Below, piece after piece: positions 1 to 9,909 of a stretch of 35,446 nt of DNA. Numbering within the stretch: the first letter of the stretch is position 1; every line of letters begins with the position of its first letter. Both the position numbers and the translations under genes were made by a program. The notes below the pieces were generated by a model. That model ran no database searches, was not told the DNA's origin, and was given only the letters and a program-made list of their open reading frames with translations. Source of the stretch: Bryobacteraceae bacterium (GTDB lineage Bacteria > Acidobacteriota > Terriglobia > Bryobacterales > Bryobacteraceae); contig JASIAM010000304.1 in NCBI GenBank assembly GCA_030041985.1, positions 1 to 35,446 on the forward strand, in the 5' to 3' direction.

Positions 1-204
1 GTGACCGAAATCCGCGCTGTGAACCCCAACCTGCCGATCCTGTTGTGCAGCGGCTATAGCGAAGTTGAAATGCGGAAACGCTCTGAAGGGCTGGCGGTAT
101 CGGGTTTCGTGCAAAAGCCGTTCACCGCCAAAAGTCTGCGCGAGAAAGTGGCGTTTCATTTGCGCGCCACGCACTCCACTCTGCGCAGCCAAACCGTTGG
201 TTGA
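1..204 (+). CDS. C-terminal receiver domain of a truncated (window-edge) response regulator or hybrid kinase
   Basis: Only the last 67 codons are inside the window. They read as the second half of a CheY-like receiver: a beta4 strand ending in a Ser (NLPILLCSGYSE), then the conserved beta5 Lys-Pro pair (GFVQKPF), then the final alpha5 helix. The phospho-acceptor Asp would lie upstream and is not visible. The 'LCSGYSE...QKPF' style is common in the receiver at the end of hybrid histidine kinases, so the parent may be a hybrid kinase (inference). The GTG at base 1 is probably an internal Val codon and not a start. The TGA stop overlaps the TTG start of the next kinase by 4 nt, which suggests co-translation. 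Confidence 0.75.
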   Translation: MTEIRAVNPNLPILLCSGYSEVEMRKRSEGLAVSGFVQKPFTAKSLREKVAFHLRATHSTLRSQTVG

Positions 205-965
205 CCTTGCTTCAGAGCGCGGCCGGCAAGCTTTTGGATCGCGTGTCTGCGATGTGCGTTAGAGTAAGTAAGTTCGAGGCGGGCGGAGACCTGCCCCACA
301 ACGTGGATTTAGACTTTCTGCACGCTCTGCTGCACGATCTCATCGGACCGGTATCGCGAGTCCGCATGCTGGGGGAACTGATCGAGCGGCGGGCGACTGG
401 CCTGGAACCGGAAATTCAAGTCCTGCTCGGCCATATCAAAACTTCGACAGCCTCCGCCGAAAATGTGCTGGAAGCTTTGCGCCGCTATGCTGAGGCCCTG
501 AACTGGTCCTGCCGGCCTGCCCCCTTTGATCTGGATCTTGCAGTGAAATCGGCGCTGACGCGGCTCAATAGGCCGATTGCCGATAGCGGCGCGCACGTCA
601 TCTACGGTGCCCTGCCGAACGTGCATGCCGACATGGTGCAGATGACTGCGCTGTTCGAGGAACTCATCGCCAACGCTCTGCGATTTCGCTCGGAGGATCC
701 GCCTCGAATCGAGGTCGCCGCCCAACTCACTCCCGAGGAACTGACTGAGCAAGGTGCGTGTGTCATTTCCGTAACCGACAACGGCATCGGTCTCAATGAC
801 TCGGCCACCGGGCGTATTTTCAAGCCGTTGGCAAGAGCTTCGGATCGCTCCGGAGCCGGCATGGGGCTGGCGATCTGCCGCCACATCGCCGAACTGCATC
901 GAGGAGAAATCTCAGCGATTCCGCGGCCCCGCGGCGCAGAGTTTCGCCTGTGGATTCCGCAGTGA
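201..965 (+). CDS. Small soluble sensor histidine kinase
   Basis: A 254-residue kinase core with no transmembrane segment and no recognisable sensor domain. The likely phospho-acceptor is His45 in LLHDLIGPV (HD-x-x-x-P type, like phytochrome-type kinases). The HATPase domain follows at about 125-254, with an N-box (FEELIANALRF), a G1 box (DNGIGL) and a G2 box (GAGMGLAICRHI). The start is TTG at 201, overlapping the upstream stop as TTGA. An ATG 17 codons further in (252) is an alternative that would still keep the H-box. With no input domain of its own, it may work with a partner sensor or serve the neighbouring receivers (inference). Confidence 0.82.
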   Translation: MTLLQSAAGKLLDRVSAMCVRVSKFEAGGDLPHNVDLDFLHALLHDLIGPVSRVRMLGELIERRATGLEPEIQVLLGHIKTSTASAENVLEALRRYAEALNWSCRPAPFDLDLAVKSALTRLNRPIADSGAHVIYGALPNVHADMVQMTALFEELIANALRFRSEDPPRIEVAAQLTPEELTEQGACVISVTDNGIGLNDSATGRIFKPLARASDRSGAGMGLAICRHIAELHRGEISAIPRPRGAEFRLWIPQ

Positions 966-1070
966 GCCGGGTGCAGTGACCGGCCGCTGCCTCACTTGTG
1001 CGTTTTTCAACATCGCTCCGCTGGATTCCATACCCGCGGCGCTATCATTGGCAAGAAGATCCGTACTCCT

Positions 1071-4000
1071 ATGCCTGCGCAACCCACTTCGACTAAGTCA
1101 GCTTCTTCGCGTGCGCGTGCCCACGCTAATGGTCACCAGCCCCCCGACGCCCTGGACACGGGCCTGTTGTTGCGAACTCTGGTAGCTTTCCAGAAAGGCG
1201 ATTTCTCCGTTCGTATGCCGGTCGACCAGACTGGTGTGCCTGGCAAAATCGCGGACACTCTGAACGCCATCTTCGAAATGAATGACCGCATGCGCGAAGA
1301 GTTCGGCCGGATCAGCAACGCGGTCGGCAAGGAAGGCCGCATCACGCAGCGGGCTTCCATTGGCGCCAGCGCTGGCGGTTGGGCCGATTGTGTCGATTCC
1401 GTAAATGAGCTGATTGGCGACCTGGTACGGCCCTCGATCGAAGTCGCCCGTGTGATCGGCGCGGTCGCCGAGGGTGACCTTTCGCAAACCATGACCCTCG
1501 AAGTGGACGATCGCGCTCTGAAGGGCGAGTTCCTCCACACAGCCCGCGTCGTAAACACCATGGTGGAGCAGCTTAACTCGTTCGCCAATGAAGTCACTCG
1601 CGTGGCGCGCGAAGTAGGCAGCGAAGGCAAACTGGGCGGGCAGGCCGACGTGAAAGGCGTAGCTGGAGTCTGGAAAGATCTGACTGACAGCGTTAACTTC
1701 ATGGCCGCCAATCTCACTACCCAGGTGCGTAACATCGCCGAAGTATCCACGGCCATCGCCAATGGTGATCTTTCGAAGAAGATCACTGTCAATGTGCAGG
1801 GCGAGATTCTGGAACTCAAGAATACCATCAACACCATGGTCGACCAGTTGAACGCGTTTGCGGGCGAAGTTACTCGCGTGGCGCGCGAGGTCGGCACCGA
1901 AGGTAAGCTGGGCGGACAGGCTGATGTGCGCGGCGTAGGCGGCGTGTGGAAGGATCTCACCGATAACGTCAACCTGATGGCCGGCAATCTTACAGCGCAA
2001 GTGCGTAATATCGCCGATGTGACCACTGCGGTAGCCAAGGGCGATCTCTCCCGCAAAATTACCGTGGACGTCCGTGGTGAAATTCTGGAGCTCAAGAACA
2101 CCATCAACGTCATGGTGGACCAGCTCAACGGTTTCGCCAGCGAAGTGACTCGCGTGGCGCGCGAAGTCGGCACCGAAGGTAAGTTAGGCGGCCAAGCCGA
2201 TGTAAAAGGTGTCGCGGGTGTATGGAAGGACCTTACTGACTCGATCAACTCCATGACCGGCAATCTTACCGCTCAGGTGCGTAACATCGCTGACGTCACC
2301 ACCGCGGTAGCTACCGGTGATCTTTCGAAGAAAATTACCGTCAATGTGCAAGGCGAAATTCTGGAACTGAAGAACACCATCAACACCATGGTGGACCAGC
2401 TCTCCTCGTTTGCCTCGGAAGTTACGCGCGTGGCCAAAGAGGTAGGTACCGAGGGCAAACTCGGTGGACAGGCCAACGTACCCGGCGTAGCGGGCACCTG
2501 GAAAGACCTTACCGACTCCGTGAACGGCATGGCTGGCAACCTCACCAATCAGGTCCGCAATATTGCCGACGTGGCAACAGCCGTTGCCAAAGGCGACCTT
2601 TCTACCAAGATCACAGTCACTGCCCGCGGCGAAATTCTGGAGTTGAAAAACACCCTCAACATCATGGTGGACCAGCTCAATTCCTTCGCCTCGGAGGTGA
2701 CGCGCGTGGCCCGCGAAGTCGGCACCGAGGGCAAGCTGGGCGGACAGGCGGATGTGAAGGGAGTGGCCGGAGTGTGGCGCGATCTTACCGAATCGGTCAA
2801 CTCCATGGCTTCTAACCTCACAGCCCAGGTGCGCAACATCGCCGACGTGACCACGGCTGTGGCCCGCGGGGACCTCAGCCGCAAAATTACCGTGGACGTG
2901 CGCGGGGAAATCCTTGAGCTGAAAAACACCGTCAACACCATGGTCGATCAGCTCAACAGCTTCGCGAGCGAAGTCACTCGGGTAGCGCGCGAAGTAGGTA
3001 GCGAAGGCAAGTTGGGCGGACAGGCCAGCGTGCCGGGTGTAGCCGGTGTGTGGAAAGATCTCACCGACAACGTCAACTTCATGGCCGCCAACCTCACTAC
3101 CCAGGTACGTAACATCGCCGAAGTGACTACCGCCGTCGCCAAAGGCGACCTCACAACCAAGATCTCGGTGGATGCCCGTGGCGAAATTCTGGAGCTAAAG
3201 AACACCATCAACGTGATGGTCGATCAGCTTAGTTCTTTCGCTTCGGAAGTGACGCGCGTAGCGCGCGAAGTCGGAACCGAAGGTAAATTGGGCGGACAGG
3301 CCGATGTGCGCGGCGTGGCGGGCACGTGGAAGGACCTTACGGAATCCGTCAACTCCATGGCTTCCAACCTTACCGCCCAGGTGCGCAACATCGCTGACGT
3401 GACTACGGCAGTCGCTCGCGGCGATCTCTCCCGCAAAATCACTGTCGATGTGCGCGGCGAAATTCTGGCGCTGAAGAACACCATCAACGTAATGGTGGAC
3501 CAGCTCAACGGCTTCGCTTCGGAAGTCACTCGCGTGGCCAAAGAAGTTGGCACCGAAGGCAAACTCGGCGGACAGGCCGATGTAAAGGGCGTGGCGGGTG
3601 TATGGCGCGATCTTACCGAATCTGTCAACTCCATGGCCTCCAACCTCACTGCCCAGGTGCGCAACATCGCCGATGTCACTACCGCCGTCGCTAAGGGCGA
3701 TCTGTCCCGCAAAATCACAGTAGACGTGCGCGGCGAAATTCTGGCCCTCAAAGATACCATCAACGTCATGGTCGATCAGCTTTCGTCGTTCGCCTCGGAA
3801 GTCACCCGCGTGGCCAAGGAAGTCGGAACCGAAGGCAAGCTCGGCGGACAAGCCAATGTGCCCGGAGTAGCGGGTGTATGGAAAGAGTTAACCGAGTCGG
3901 TCAACTCCATGGCTTCCAATCTCACGAACCAGGTGCGCAATATCGCCGACGTCACCACGGCTGTCGCGCGCGGCGATCTCAGCCGCAAAATCACCGTAGA

Positions 4001-7000
4001 CGTCCGCGGTGAAATTCTCTCGCTCAAAGACACCATCAACACGATGGTCGATCAGCTCAACAGTTTTGCGAGTGAAGTAACACGCGTAGCGCGCGAGGTC
4101 GGTACCGAAGGCAAGCTGGGTGGGCAGGCCGAAGTAAAGGGCGTCGCCGGCGTCTGGAAGGACTTGACCGAGAACGTCAACTCCATGGCCTCGAACCTCA
4201 CGGCTCAGGTGCGCAACATCGCCGACGTCACCACGGCTGTTGCTAAGGGCGATCTCTCCCGCAAAATCACAGTAGACGTGCGCGGTGAGATTCTGGCCCT
4301 CAAAGACACCATCAACGTCATGGTGGATCAGCTTTCATCGTTTGCCTCGGAAGTGACTCGCGTGGCGCGCGAAGTCGGCACCGAAGGCAAGCTTGGCGGT
4401 CAGGCTAACGTACCCGGTGTCGCTGGCACATGGAAAGAGCTGACGGAGTCAGTCAACTCCATGGCCTCGAACCTTACCAACCAGGTTCGTAACATTGCCG
4501 AGGTGACCACCGCGGTCGCCCGTGGCGATCTCTCGCGAAAGATCACAGTAGACGTCCGCGGCGAAATTCTCTCGCTCAAAGACACCATCAACACCATGGT
4601 GGATCAGCTCTCCTCGTTTGCCTCGGAAGTGACCCGTGTGGCGCGCGAAGTCGGCACGGAGGGCAAACTCGGCGGCCAGGCTGATGTGAAGGGCGTCGCC
4701 GGTGTATGGCGCGATCTTACCGAATCGGTCAACTCCATGGCCTCGAACCTTACCGCCCAGGTACGCAACATCGCCGACGTCACCACCGCTGTTGCCAAGG
4801 GCGATCTTTCGCGCAAGATCACAGTAGACGTGCGCGGAGAGATTCTGGAGCTGAAAAACACCATCAATACCATGGTCGATCAGCTCAGCTCTTTCTCTTC
4901 GGAAGTGACTCGCGTGGCGCGTGAAGTTGGCACCGAAGGCAAGCTGGGCGGCCAAGCCGATGTCTATGGTGTTGCCGGTACCTGGAAAGACCTGACGGAG
5001 TCAGTCAACTCCATGGCCTCGAACCTTACCAATCAGGTTCGTAACATCGCCCAGGTTACCACGGCCGTTGCCATGGGTGATCTCTCCCGCAAGATCACAG
5101 TAGATGTCCGCGGCGAAATTCTGGAGCTGAAAAATACCATCAACACCATGGTCGATCAGCTCAATAGCTTCGCGAGCGAAGTGACTCGTGTGGCGCGCGA
5201 AGTCGGTACCGAAGGTAAGCTCGGCGGCCAGGCGGAAGTGAGAGGTGTCGCTGGCGTCTGGAAAGATCTCACGGATAACGTCAATATCATGGCGGCGAAT
5301 CTTACCACGCAGGTTCGCGGTATCGCCAAAGTAGTTACTGCAGTCGCCAATGGCGATCTAAAACGCAAGTTGGTTCTGGAAACCAAGGGAGAAATTGCCG
5401 AACTGGCCGACACGATCAACGGCATGATCGATACTCTGGCCACCTTTGCCGACCAGGTTACCAGTGTCGCCCGCGAGGTCGGTATTGAAGGTAAGTTAGG
5501 CGGGCAGGCCCGCGTCCCCGGCGCCGCCGGTATCTGGCGAGATTTGACCGACAATGTTAATCAGCTTGCCGCTAATCTTACGACTCAGGTCCGCGCCATC
5601 GCCGACGTGGCCACCTCGGTCACCAGCGGCGATTTAACCCGCTCTATCGCTGTCGAAGCGCAAGGAGAAGTCGCTGCCCTCAAGGACAATATCAACCAGA
5701 TGATCGGTACTCTGGCGGAAACCACCCGCCAGAATAAAGACCAGGATTGGCTCAAAACTAACATTGCAAAATTTACGGGAATGCTGCAGGGCCAGCGCAA
5801 TCTTATGGCCGTGGCGCAGCTTCTGCTCTCGGAATTAGCGCCGGTGGTGGGCGCCCACCTCGGCACCTTTTACATGGCCGAGACTTCAGAGAACGAAACC
5901 GTGCTGCGCCTCCTCTCCGCTTTTGGATTGGACGGCGCTGCGGCGCCTGAAAATTACAAAATCGGTCAGTCGCTCATTGGCCAGTGCGCGCGGGACAAAG
6001 CTCGCATACTCATTACCAACGTCCCCAAGGACTACCTGCGAGTGAATTCGAGCCTCGGCGAAGCCGCGCCTGTCAGTATCGTACTACTGCCTGTACTGTT
6101 CGAAGGCGAGGCGAAGGCGGTCGTCGAACTGGCCTCTTTCCAGTCGTTCAACGATGTCCACCTCGCTTTCCTCGATCAGCTCACTCAGTCCATCGGCATC
6201 GTGCTCAACACCATCGCCGCTACCATGCGCACCGAGGAGCTTCTGAAGCAGTCTCAGGCGTTGGCGTTGCAGTTGCAAAAGACCAACCTCGAACTCGAAG
6301 AGAAAGCGCAACTCCTTGCGGAGCAGAAGACCGAGGTCGAAACCAAGAACCGCGAAGTCGAACAAGCCAAAGCCGCTCTTGAAGAGAAGGCCGAGCAGCT
6401 CGCGCTCACTTCCAAGTACAAAAGTGAGTTCCTGGCCAATATGAGTCATGAGCTGCGTACCCCGCTCAATAACTTATTGATCCTCGCCAAAATGCTGGCG
6501 GAAAACTCCGAGCGCAACCTCTCGCCCAAGCAGGTCAAGTATGCCGAAACAATTCATACTTCCGGAACCGACCTGCTGGCTCTGATCAATGACATTCTCG
6601 ATCTCAGCAAAATCGAATCCGGCAAAATGGATGTGGAAGTGGGCAGCGTGCGCTTCAATGAGCTGCAGGATTATTGCGCGCGCACCTTCCGCCACGTGGC
6701 CGATGGGAAAGGCCTCGAATTCGCCATCGATGTCGATCCCAAGCTGCCCGATTCCATTCACACGGATGCCAAGCGGCTTCAGCAGGTGCTCAAAAACCTG
6801 CTCTCGAATGCTTTGAAATTCACCGCACAAGGCTATGTCAAACTGCGCATCGAGCGCGCGGGAGAAGGCTGGCGGCCCTCTCATCCGGTGCTGAGCCGTG
6901 CCAAGACAGTGGTGGCGTTCAGCGTCATCGATACCGGCATCGGCATTCCCAAAGAAAAGCAGAAGATCATCTTCGAAGCGTTCCAGCAGGCTGATGGCAC

Positions 7001-9839
7001 CACCAGCCGCAAGTACGGCGGGACGGGGCTGGGGCTTTCCATTAGCCGCGAATTAGCGCGCTTATTGGGCGGCGAAATCGCTCTCGAAAGCGCGCCCGGA
7101 GCTGGCAGCACATTCACGCTGTATCTGCCGCAAACCTATCTCGGCGCGGTGGTGCAGCCGAAGACCGAGAGCCAAGCGCCGATCAGCGCCGTCGAAACCG
7201 TTCCGCAGGAGGCCCGCATCGACCTGCTTTTGCCCCCGGCCAAACCCAAACCGGCCACGGTTCTCTCGGACGAAGAACTCGCCGAAATGATCGATGATGA
7301 CCGCAATAATGTTCAATCGGGTGATGCGATTCTGCTGATCATTGAGGACGATCCCACCTTCGCCCGCATCCTTCTCGACATGGCCCACGAGCGCGATCTG
7401 AAGGCCCTTGTTGCCTTCCGCGGCAACACCGCGCTGAGCCTGGCGCGGGAATTCAAGCCTGCCGCCATTACGCTCGACATTCTTCTTCCCGATATGGTGG
7501 GCTGGAGTATTCTCGATCGCCTCAAGCACGACCCGGCCACCCGCCACATCCCCGTGCACATCATCTCCGGCGATGAGAACCGGCGGCGCAGTCTCGGCCT
7601 CGGCGCCATGACTCACCTTGAAAAATCCCTGACCAAGGACAGTCTCGAACGAGCGTTCGATTTCATTGGTGAAACTGCGCGCCGCAAGTCTCGCCGGCTG
7701 CTCATTCTTGCCGGCAACGAAGCGGAAGCTGATGCTATCCGCATGGCGGCGGGCGGCGCCGACTTGGAGATTGTGCAGGCCTCCACCGAAGCCGAAGCCT
7801 TGGCCCTCATCGGCCGTCAGAATGTCAATGGCATCGCCATGACGCTGCAGCTTTCCGATGCCAGCGCGCCTTCCTTTATTGAAGCCCTGCAAAAACAGGC
7901 ACTGCCCCACGTGCCTCCCGTAATTGTTTTCGCCGGCGAGGGCTTGTCTGATTCCGATGCCCGCGAAATTCGCCGCCTGGCGCGTTCCAGCGTGGTCCGC
8001 TACGCCGGTTCGTTCGAGCGGTTGTTGGATGAAAGTGTGCTATTGCTCCACCGCAATGAAGCGGATCTGTCGGATGGGCAGCGCAGCTTGCTGGCCGAAC
8101 TGCGCCAGAAGGATCTCGTTCTGGCGGGCCGCAAAGTGCTCGTGGTAGACGATGACCTGCGCAACATTTTCGCGCTTACCAGTCTGCTCGAAGAACACAA
8201 CATTCACGTGATGCACGCCGAAAATGGCCGCGCAGGCATCGAATTGTTGCGTCAGAATCCGGATGTTCACGCGGTGCTCATGGATATCATGATGCCCGAG
8301 ATGGATGGCTACGAAACCATGCGCGCCATAAGGCAGATTCCGCAATTCAGCAGCCTGCCCATCATCGCGCTCACTGCTAAGGCCATGAAAGGCGACCGCG
8401 AGAAATGCCTCGAAGCGGGGGCCAGTGACTATGTGACTAAGCCAGTCGATCTCGATCATCTCTTCAGCGTCTTACGGGTTTGGATCAGTTCCGGCGATGA
8501 AGCGCTCACCGCCTCTCTCGACTCTCCGGCTTCCGGCTCCGATGTTACGGGCGCGCGCCGCAGAACCATCTCCGGCCCTATCTCCGACGAGATGAACGAG
8601 ATGATCGATGACGACCGCAATTCCATTCACCCCGGTGATCCGGTTGTTCTCATCGTGGAAGATGACCCTACCTTCGCTCGCATCCTCGTCGATGCGGCCC
8701 ACGAACGCAATCTCAAAGCAGTGGTGGCTTTGCGCGGCAACACCGCTCTCAACCTGGCCCGCGAATTCAAGCCCGAAGCCGTCACGCTCGATATCGGCCT
8801 GCCCGATATGATCGGTTGGACCATTCTGGACCGCCTGAAGCACGACGCTCTGACCCGCCATATCCCGGTTCACATCATCTCCGGCGATGAGGATCGCCGC
8901 CGTGGCCTCGCACTGGGCGCTATGACTTATCTCGAGAAATCCTTAAGTAGAGAGGGCCTCTCGCAGGTGTTCAGTGTCATCGGAGACGCGGCCCAGCGGC
9001 GCATTCGCAAGCTGCTGGTGGTCAGCGATTCCGCAGATCAATTCGAAACCATTCGCACCGCGGTGGCCGGAGTGGATATCGAAATTCTGGGAGCCAACAG
9101 TGTTTCCGAAGCTTTGGCGGTGGTCACTCAGCAATACCTTGATGGATTGGCTATCTCTTACCGTCTCGAGGGCCAGAGGGCGGCCCAACTGATTCAGGAA
9201 CTGCAGCGCCGTGTCACTCCCTATACTCCGCCCGTAATCGTTTACGGCCAGGGGTTGACTGATGCCGATGCCCACGAAATCGGCGGGCTCTCGCGCACCA
9301 GCACCGTCCGTTATGCGCCTTCGCTCGAACGTCTGCTCGAGGAAACCGTGCTGCTGTTGCACCGTGCGGAGACGGATTTATCGGATGCGCAGCGCAATGT
9401 GCTGAAAGTGCTGCGCCAGAGCGATCGTACGCTGGCCGGCCGCAAAGTACTGGTGGTGGATGACGATTTGCGAAACATTTTCGCCCTAACCAGCCTGCTC
9501 GAAGAACATAACCTCAACGTGATTCACGCGGAAAACGGGCGCGCCGGCATTGAGGCCTTGCAGGCGCAGGACGATGTCGATGCCGTCCTCATGGATATCA
9601 TGATGCCGGAAATGGATGGCCTCGAAACCATGCGCGCCATCCGTCAGATCCCCAAATTCCGCAGACTGCCCATCATCGCACTCACCGCGAAAGCCATGAA
9701 AGGCGACCGCGAAAAATGTCTCGACGCCGGCGCGAGTGACTACGTAACCAAACCGGTCGATCTGGAACACCTGTTCAGTGTGCTCCGCGTCTGGGTTGCC
9801 AAATCCGATGCGCCCGGCAGGTTCACCACATCGAATTAA
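1071..9839 (+). CDS. Giant poly-HAMP hybrid sensor histidine kinase with multiple receivers
   Basis: A 2,922-residue cytosolic hybrid kinase; no signal peptide or TM segment is seen. In order: a divergent HAMP-like start (about 20-180); fifteen 92-residue HAMP units (181-1560); GAF (about 1577-1720); a coiled coil (1720-1784); HisKA with His1793 in MSHELRTP; HATPase (about 1895-2020; [21 protein letters not shown]). Then two copies of a receiver, degenerate receiver, receiver module. Acceptor Asps are at 2136, 2405, 2574 and 2842. The HAMP units resemble those of fungal group III kinases (Nik1/Os-1 type), which respond to osmotic stress and have about 5-6 repeats. ATG 1071 is preferred over the in-frame TTG at 996, because residues 1-25 of the longer form look non-coding. 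Signal and output are unknown. The array could act as a long relay or a scaffold (inference). Confidence 0.93.
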   Translation: MPAQPTSTKSASSRARAHANGHQPPDALDTGLLLRTLVAFQKGDFSVRMPVDQTGVPGKIADTLNAIFEMNDRMREEFGRISNAVGKEGRITQRASIGASAGGWADCVDSVNELIGDLVRPSIEVARVIGAVAEGDLSQTMTLEVDDRALKGEFLHTARVVNTMVEQLNSFANEVTRVAREVGSEGKLGGQADVKGVAGVWKDLTDSVNFMAANLTTQVRNIAEVSTAIANGDLSKKITVNVQGEILELKNTINTMVDQLNAFAGEVTRVAREVGTEGKLGGQADVRGVGGVWKDLTDNVNLMAGNLTAQVRNIADVTTAVAKGDLSRKITVDVRGEILELKNTINVMVDQLNGFASEVTRVAREVGTEGKLGGQADVKGVAGVWKDLTDSINSMTGNLTAQVRNIADVTTAVATGDLSKKITVNVQGEILELKNTINTMVDQLSSFASEVTRVAKEVGTEGKLGGQANVPGVAGTWKDLTDSVNGMAGNLTNQVRNIADVATAVAKGDLSTKITVTARGEILELKNTLNIMVDQLNSFASEVTRVAREVGTEGKLGGQADVKGVAGVWRDLTESVNSMASNLTAQVRNIADVTTAVARGDLSRKITVDVRGEILELKNTVNTMVDQLNSFASEVTRVAREVGSEGKLGGQASVPGVAGVWKDLTDNVNFMAANLTTQVRNIAEVTTAVAKGDLTTKISVDARGEILELKNTINVMVDQLSSFASEVTRVAREVGTEGKLGGQADVRGVAGTWKDLTESVNSMASNLTAQVRNIADVTTAVARGDLSRKITVDVRGEILALKNTINVMVDQLNGFASEVTRVAKEVGTEGKLGGQADVKGVAGVWRDLTESVNSMASNLTAQVRNIADVTTAVAKGDLSRKITVDVRGEILALKDTINVMVDQLSSFASEVTRVAKEVGTEGKLGGQANVPGVAGVWKELTESVNSMASNLTNQVRNIADVTTAVARGDLSRKITVDVRGEILSLKDTINTMVDQLNSFASEVTRVAREVGTEGKLGGQAEVKGVAGVWKDLTENVNSMASNLTAQVRNIADVTTAVAKGDLSRKITVDVRGEILALKDTINVMVDQLSSFASEVTRVAREVGTEGKLGGQANVPGVAGTWKELTESVNSMASNLTNQVRNIAEVTTAVARGDLSRKITVDVRGEILSLKDTINTMVDQLSSFASEVTRVAREVGTEGKLGGQADVKGVAGVWRDLTESVNSMASNLTAQVRNIADVTTAVAKGDLSRKITVDVRGEILELKNTINTMVDQLSSFSSEVTRVAREVGTEGKLGGQADVYGVAGTWKDLTESVNSMASNLTNQVRNIAQVTTAVAMGDLSRKITVDVRGEILELKNTINTMVDQLNSFASEVTRVAREVGTEGKLGGQAEVRGVAGVWKDLTDNVNIMAANLTTQVRGIAKVVTAVANGDLKRKLVLETKGEIAELADTINGMIDTLATFADQVTSVAREVGIEGKLGGQARVPGAAGIWRDLTDNVNQLAANLTTQVRAIADVATSVTSGDLTRSIAVEAQGEVAALKDNINQMIGTLAETTRQNKDQDWLKTNIAKFTGMLQGQRNLMAVAQLLLSELAPVVGAHLGTFYMAETSENETVLRLLSAFGLDGAAAPENYKIGQSLIGQCARDKARILITNVPKDYLRVNSSLGEAAPVSIVLLPVLFEGEAKAVVELASFQSFNDVHLAFLDQLTQSIGIVLNTIAATMRTEELLKQSQALALQLQKTNLELEEKAQLLAEQKTEVETKNREVEQAKAALEEKAEQLALTSKYKSEFLANMSHELRTPLNNLLILAKMLAENSERNLSPKQVKYAETIHTSGTDLLALINDILDLSKIESGKMDVEVGSVRFNELQDYCARTFRHVADGKGLEFAIDVDPKLPDSIHTDAKRLQQVLKNLLSNALKFTAQGYVKLRIERAGEGWRPSHPVLSRAKTVVAFSVIDTGIGIPKEKQKIIFEAFQQADGTTSRKYGGTGLGLSISRELARLLGGEIALESAPGAGSTFTLYLPQTYLGAVVQPKTESQAPISAVETVPQEARIDLLLPPAKPKPATVLSDEELAEMIDDDRNNVQSGDAILLIIEDDPTFARILLDMAHERDLKALVAFRGNTALSLAREFKPAAITLDILLPDMVGWSILDRLKHDPATRHIPVHIISGDENRRRSLGLGAMTHLEKSLTKDSLERAFDFIGETARRKSRRLLILAGNEAEADAIRMAAGGADLEIVQASTEAEALALIGRQNVNGIAMTLQLSDASAPSFIEALQKQALPHVPPVIVFAGEGLSDSDAREIRRLARSSVVRYAGSFERLLDESVLLLHRNEADLSDGQRSLLAELRQKDLVLAGRKVLVVDDDLRNIFALTSLLEEHNIHVMHAENGRAGIELLRQNPDVHAVLMDIMMPEMDGYETMRAIRQIPQFSSLPIIALTAKAMKGDREKCLEAGASDYVTKPVDLDHLFSVLRVWISSGDEALTASLDSPASGSDVTGARRRTISGPISDEMNEMIDDDRNSIHPGDPVVLIVEDDPTFARILVDAAHERNLKAVVALRGNTALNLAREFKPEAVTLDIGLPDMIGWTILDRLKHDALTRHIPVHIISGDEDRRRGLALGAMTYLEKSLSREGLSQVFSVIGDAAQRRIRKLLVVSDSADQFETIRTAVAGVDIEILGANSVSEALAVVTQQYLDGLAISYRLEGQRAAQLIQELQRRVTPYTPPVIVYGQGLTDADAHEIGGLSRTSTVRYAPSLERLLEETVLLLHRAETDLSDAQRNVLKVLRQSDRTLAGRKVLVVDDDLRNIFALTSLLEEHNLNVIHAENGRAGIEALQAQDDVDAVLMDIMMPEMDGLETMRAIRQIPKFRRLPIIALTAKAMKGDREKCLDAGASDYVTKPVDLEHLFSVLRVWVAKSDAPGRFTTSN
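1611..5750 (+). repeat. 15 in-frame tandem 276-bp repeats encoding 92-aa HAMP units
   Basis: Fifteen units each begin with an E-V-G-x-E-G-K-L-G-G-Q-A motif. The first starts at 1611 and the fifteenth at 5475. The distance is 3,864 nt, exactly 14 x 276, so no indel separates them. Each unit carries W-K/R-D/E-L-T, a Q-V-R-x-I-A helix, a G-D-L turn and a G-E-I/V-x-x-L segment, consistent with a canonical HAMP plus a linker HAMP per unit. Units 1, 6, 14 and 15 have MAANL or LAANL where most inner units have MASNL. A more divergent unit precedes the array (GKEG motif from about 1326), offset by 97 and not 92 residues. Confidence 0.93.
7287..9794 (+). repeat. Tandem duplication of a 438-residue receiver / pseudoreceiver / receiver module
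   Basis: Copy 1 (7287-8483) and copy 2 (8601-9794) both begin with MIDDDRN and end with VLRVW. The offset is 1,314 nt (438 codons) except for one codon lost in copy 2. Each copy holds a receiver with IEDDP or VEDDP and TLDI..PDM. Next comes a middle domain lacking the acidic pair and the acceptor Asp. Last is a second receiver with [25 protein letters not shown] and TKPVD. The duplication is diverged but clear at protein level. Confidence 0.9.
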
Positions 9840-9871
9840 TTGCCATGTTTCTCATAACCACTAATCGTCAA

Positions 9872-9906
9872 CCCAGTCCCCAGCCCCGAGTTCCCAGCCC
9901 CCAGTG
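9872..9906. repeat. Tandem heptanucleotide array (consensus CCCAGYC), 5 copies
   Basis: Five abutting 7-mers read CCCAGTC, CCCAGCC, CCGAGTT, CCCAGCC and CCCAGTG. The array fills most of the gap between the giant kinase and the next kinase, and its last copy contains the GTG at 9904 that could be mistaken for a start codon. Short heptameric tandem repeats of very similar sequence are known from cyanobacterial intergenic regions. The link to those is from memory. Confidence 0.7.
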
Positions 9907-9909
9907 ACA

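Noticed and set aside
1098-5554. Many long minus-strand openings opposite the HAMP array (for example 1133-2263, 376 codons)
   Set aside because: They repeat with the same 276-nt period as the plus-strand gene and their low-complexity translations mirror its codons. They are shadows of a strongly biased coding sequence.
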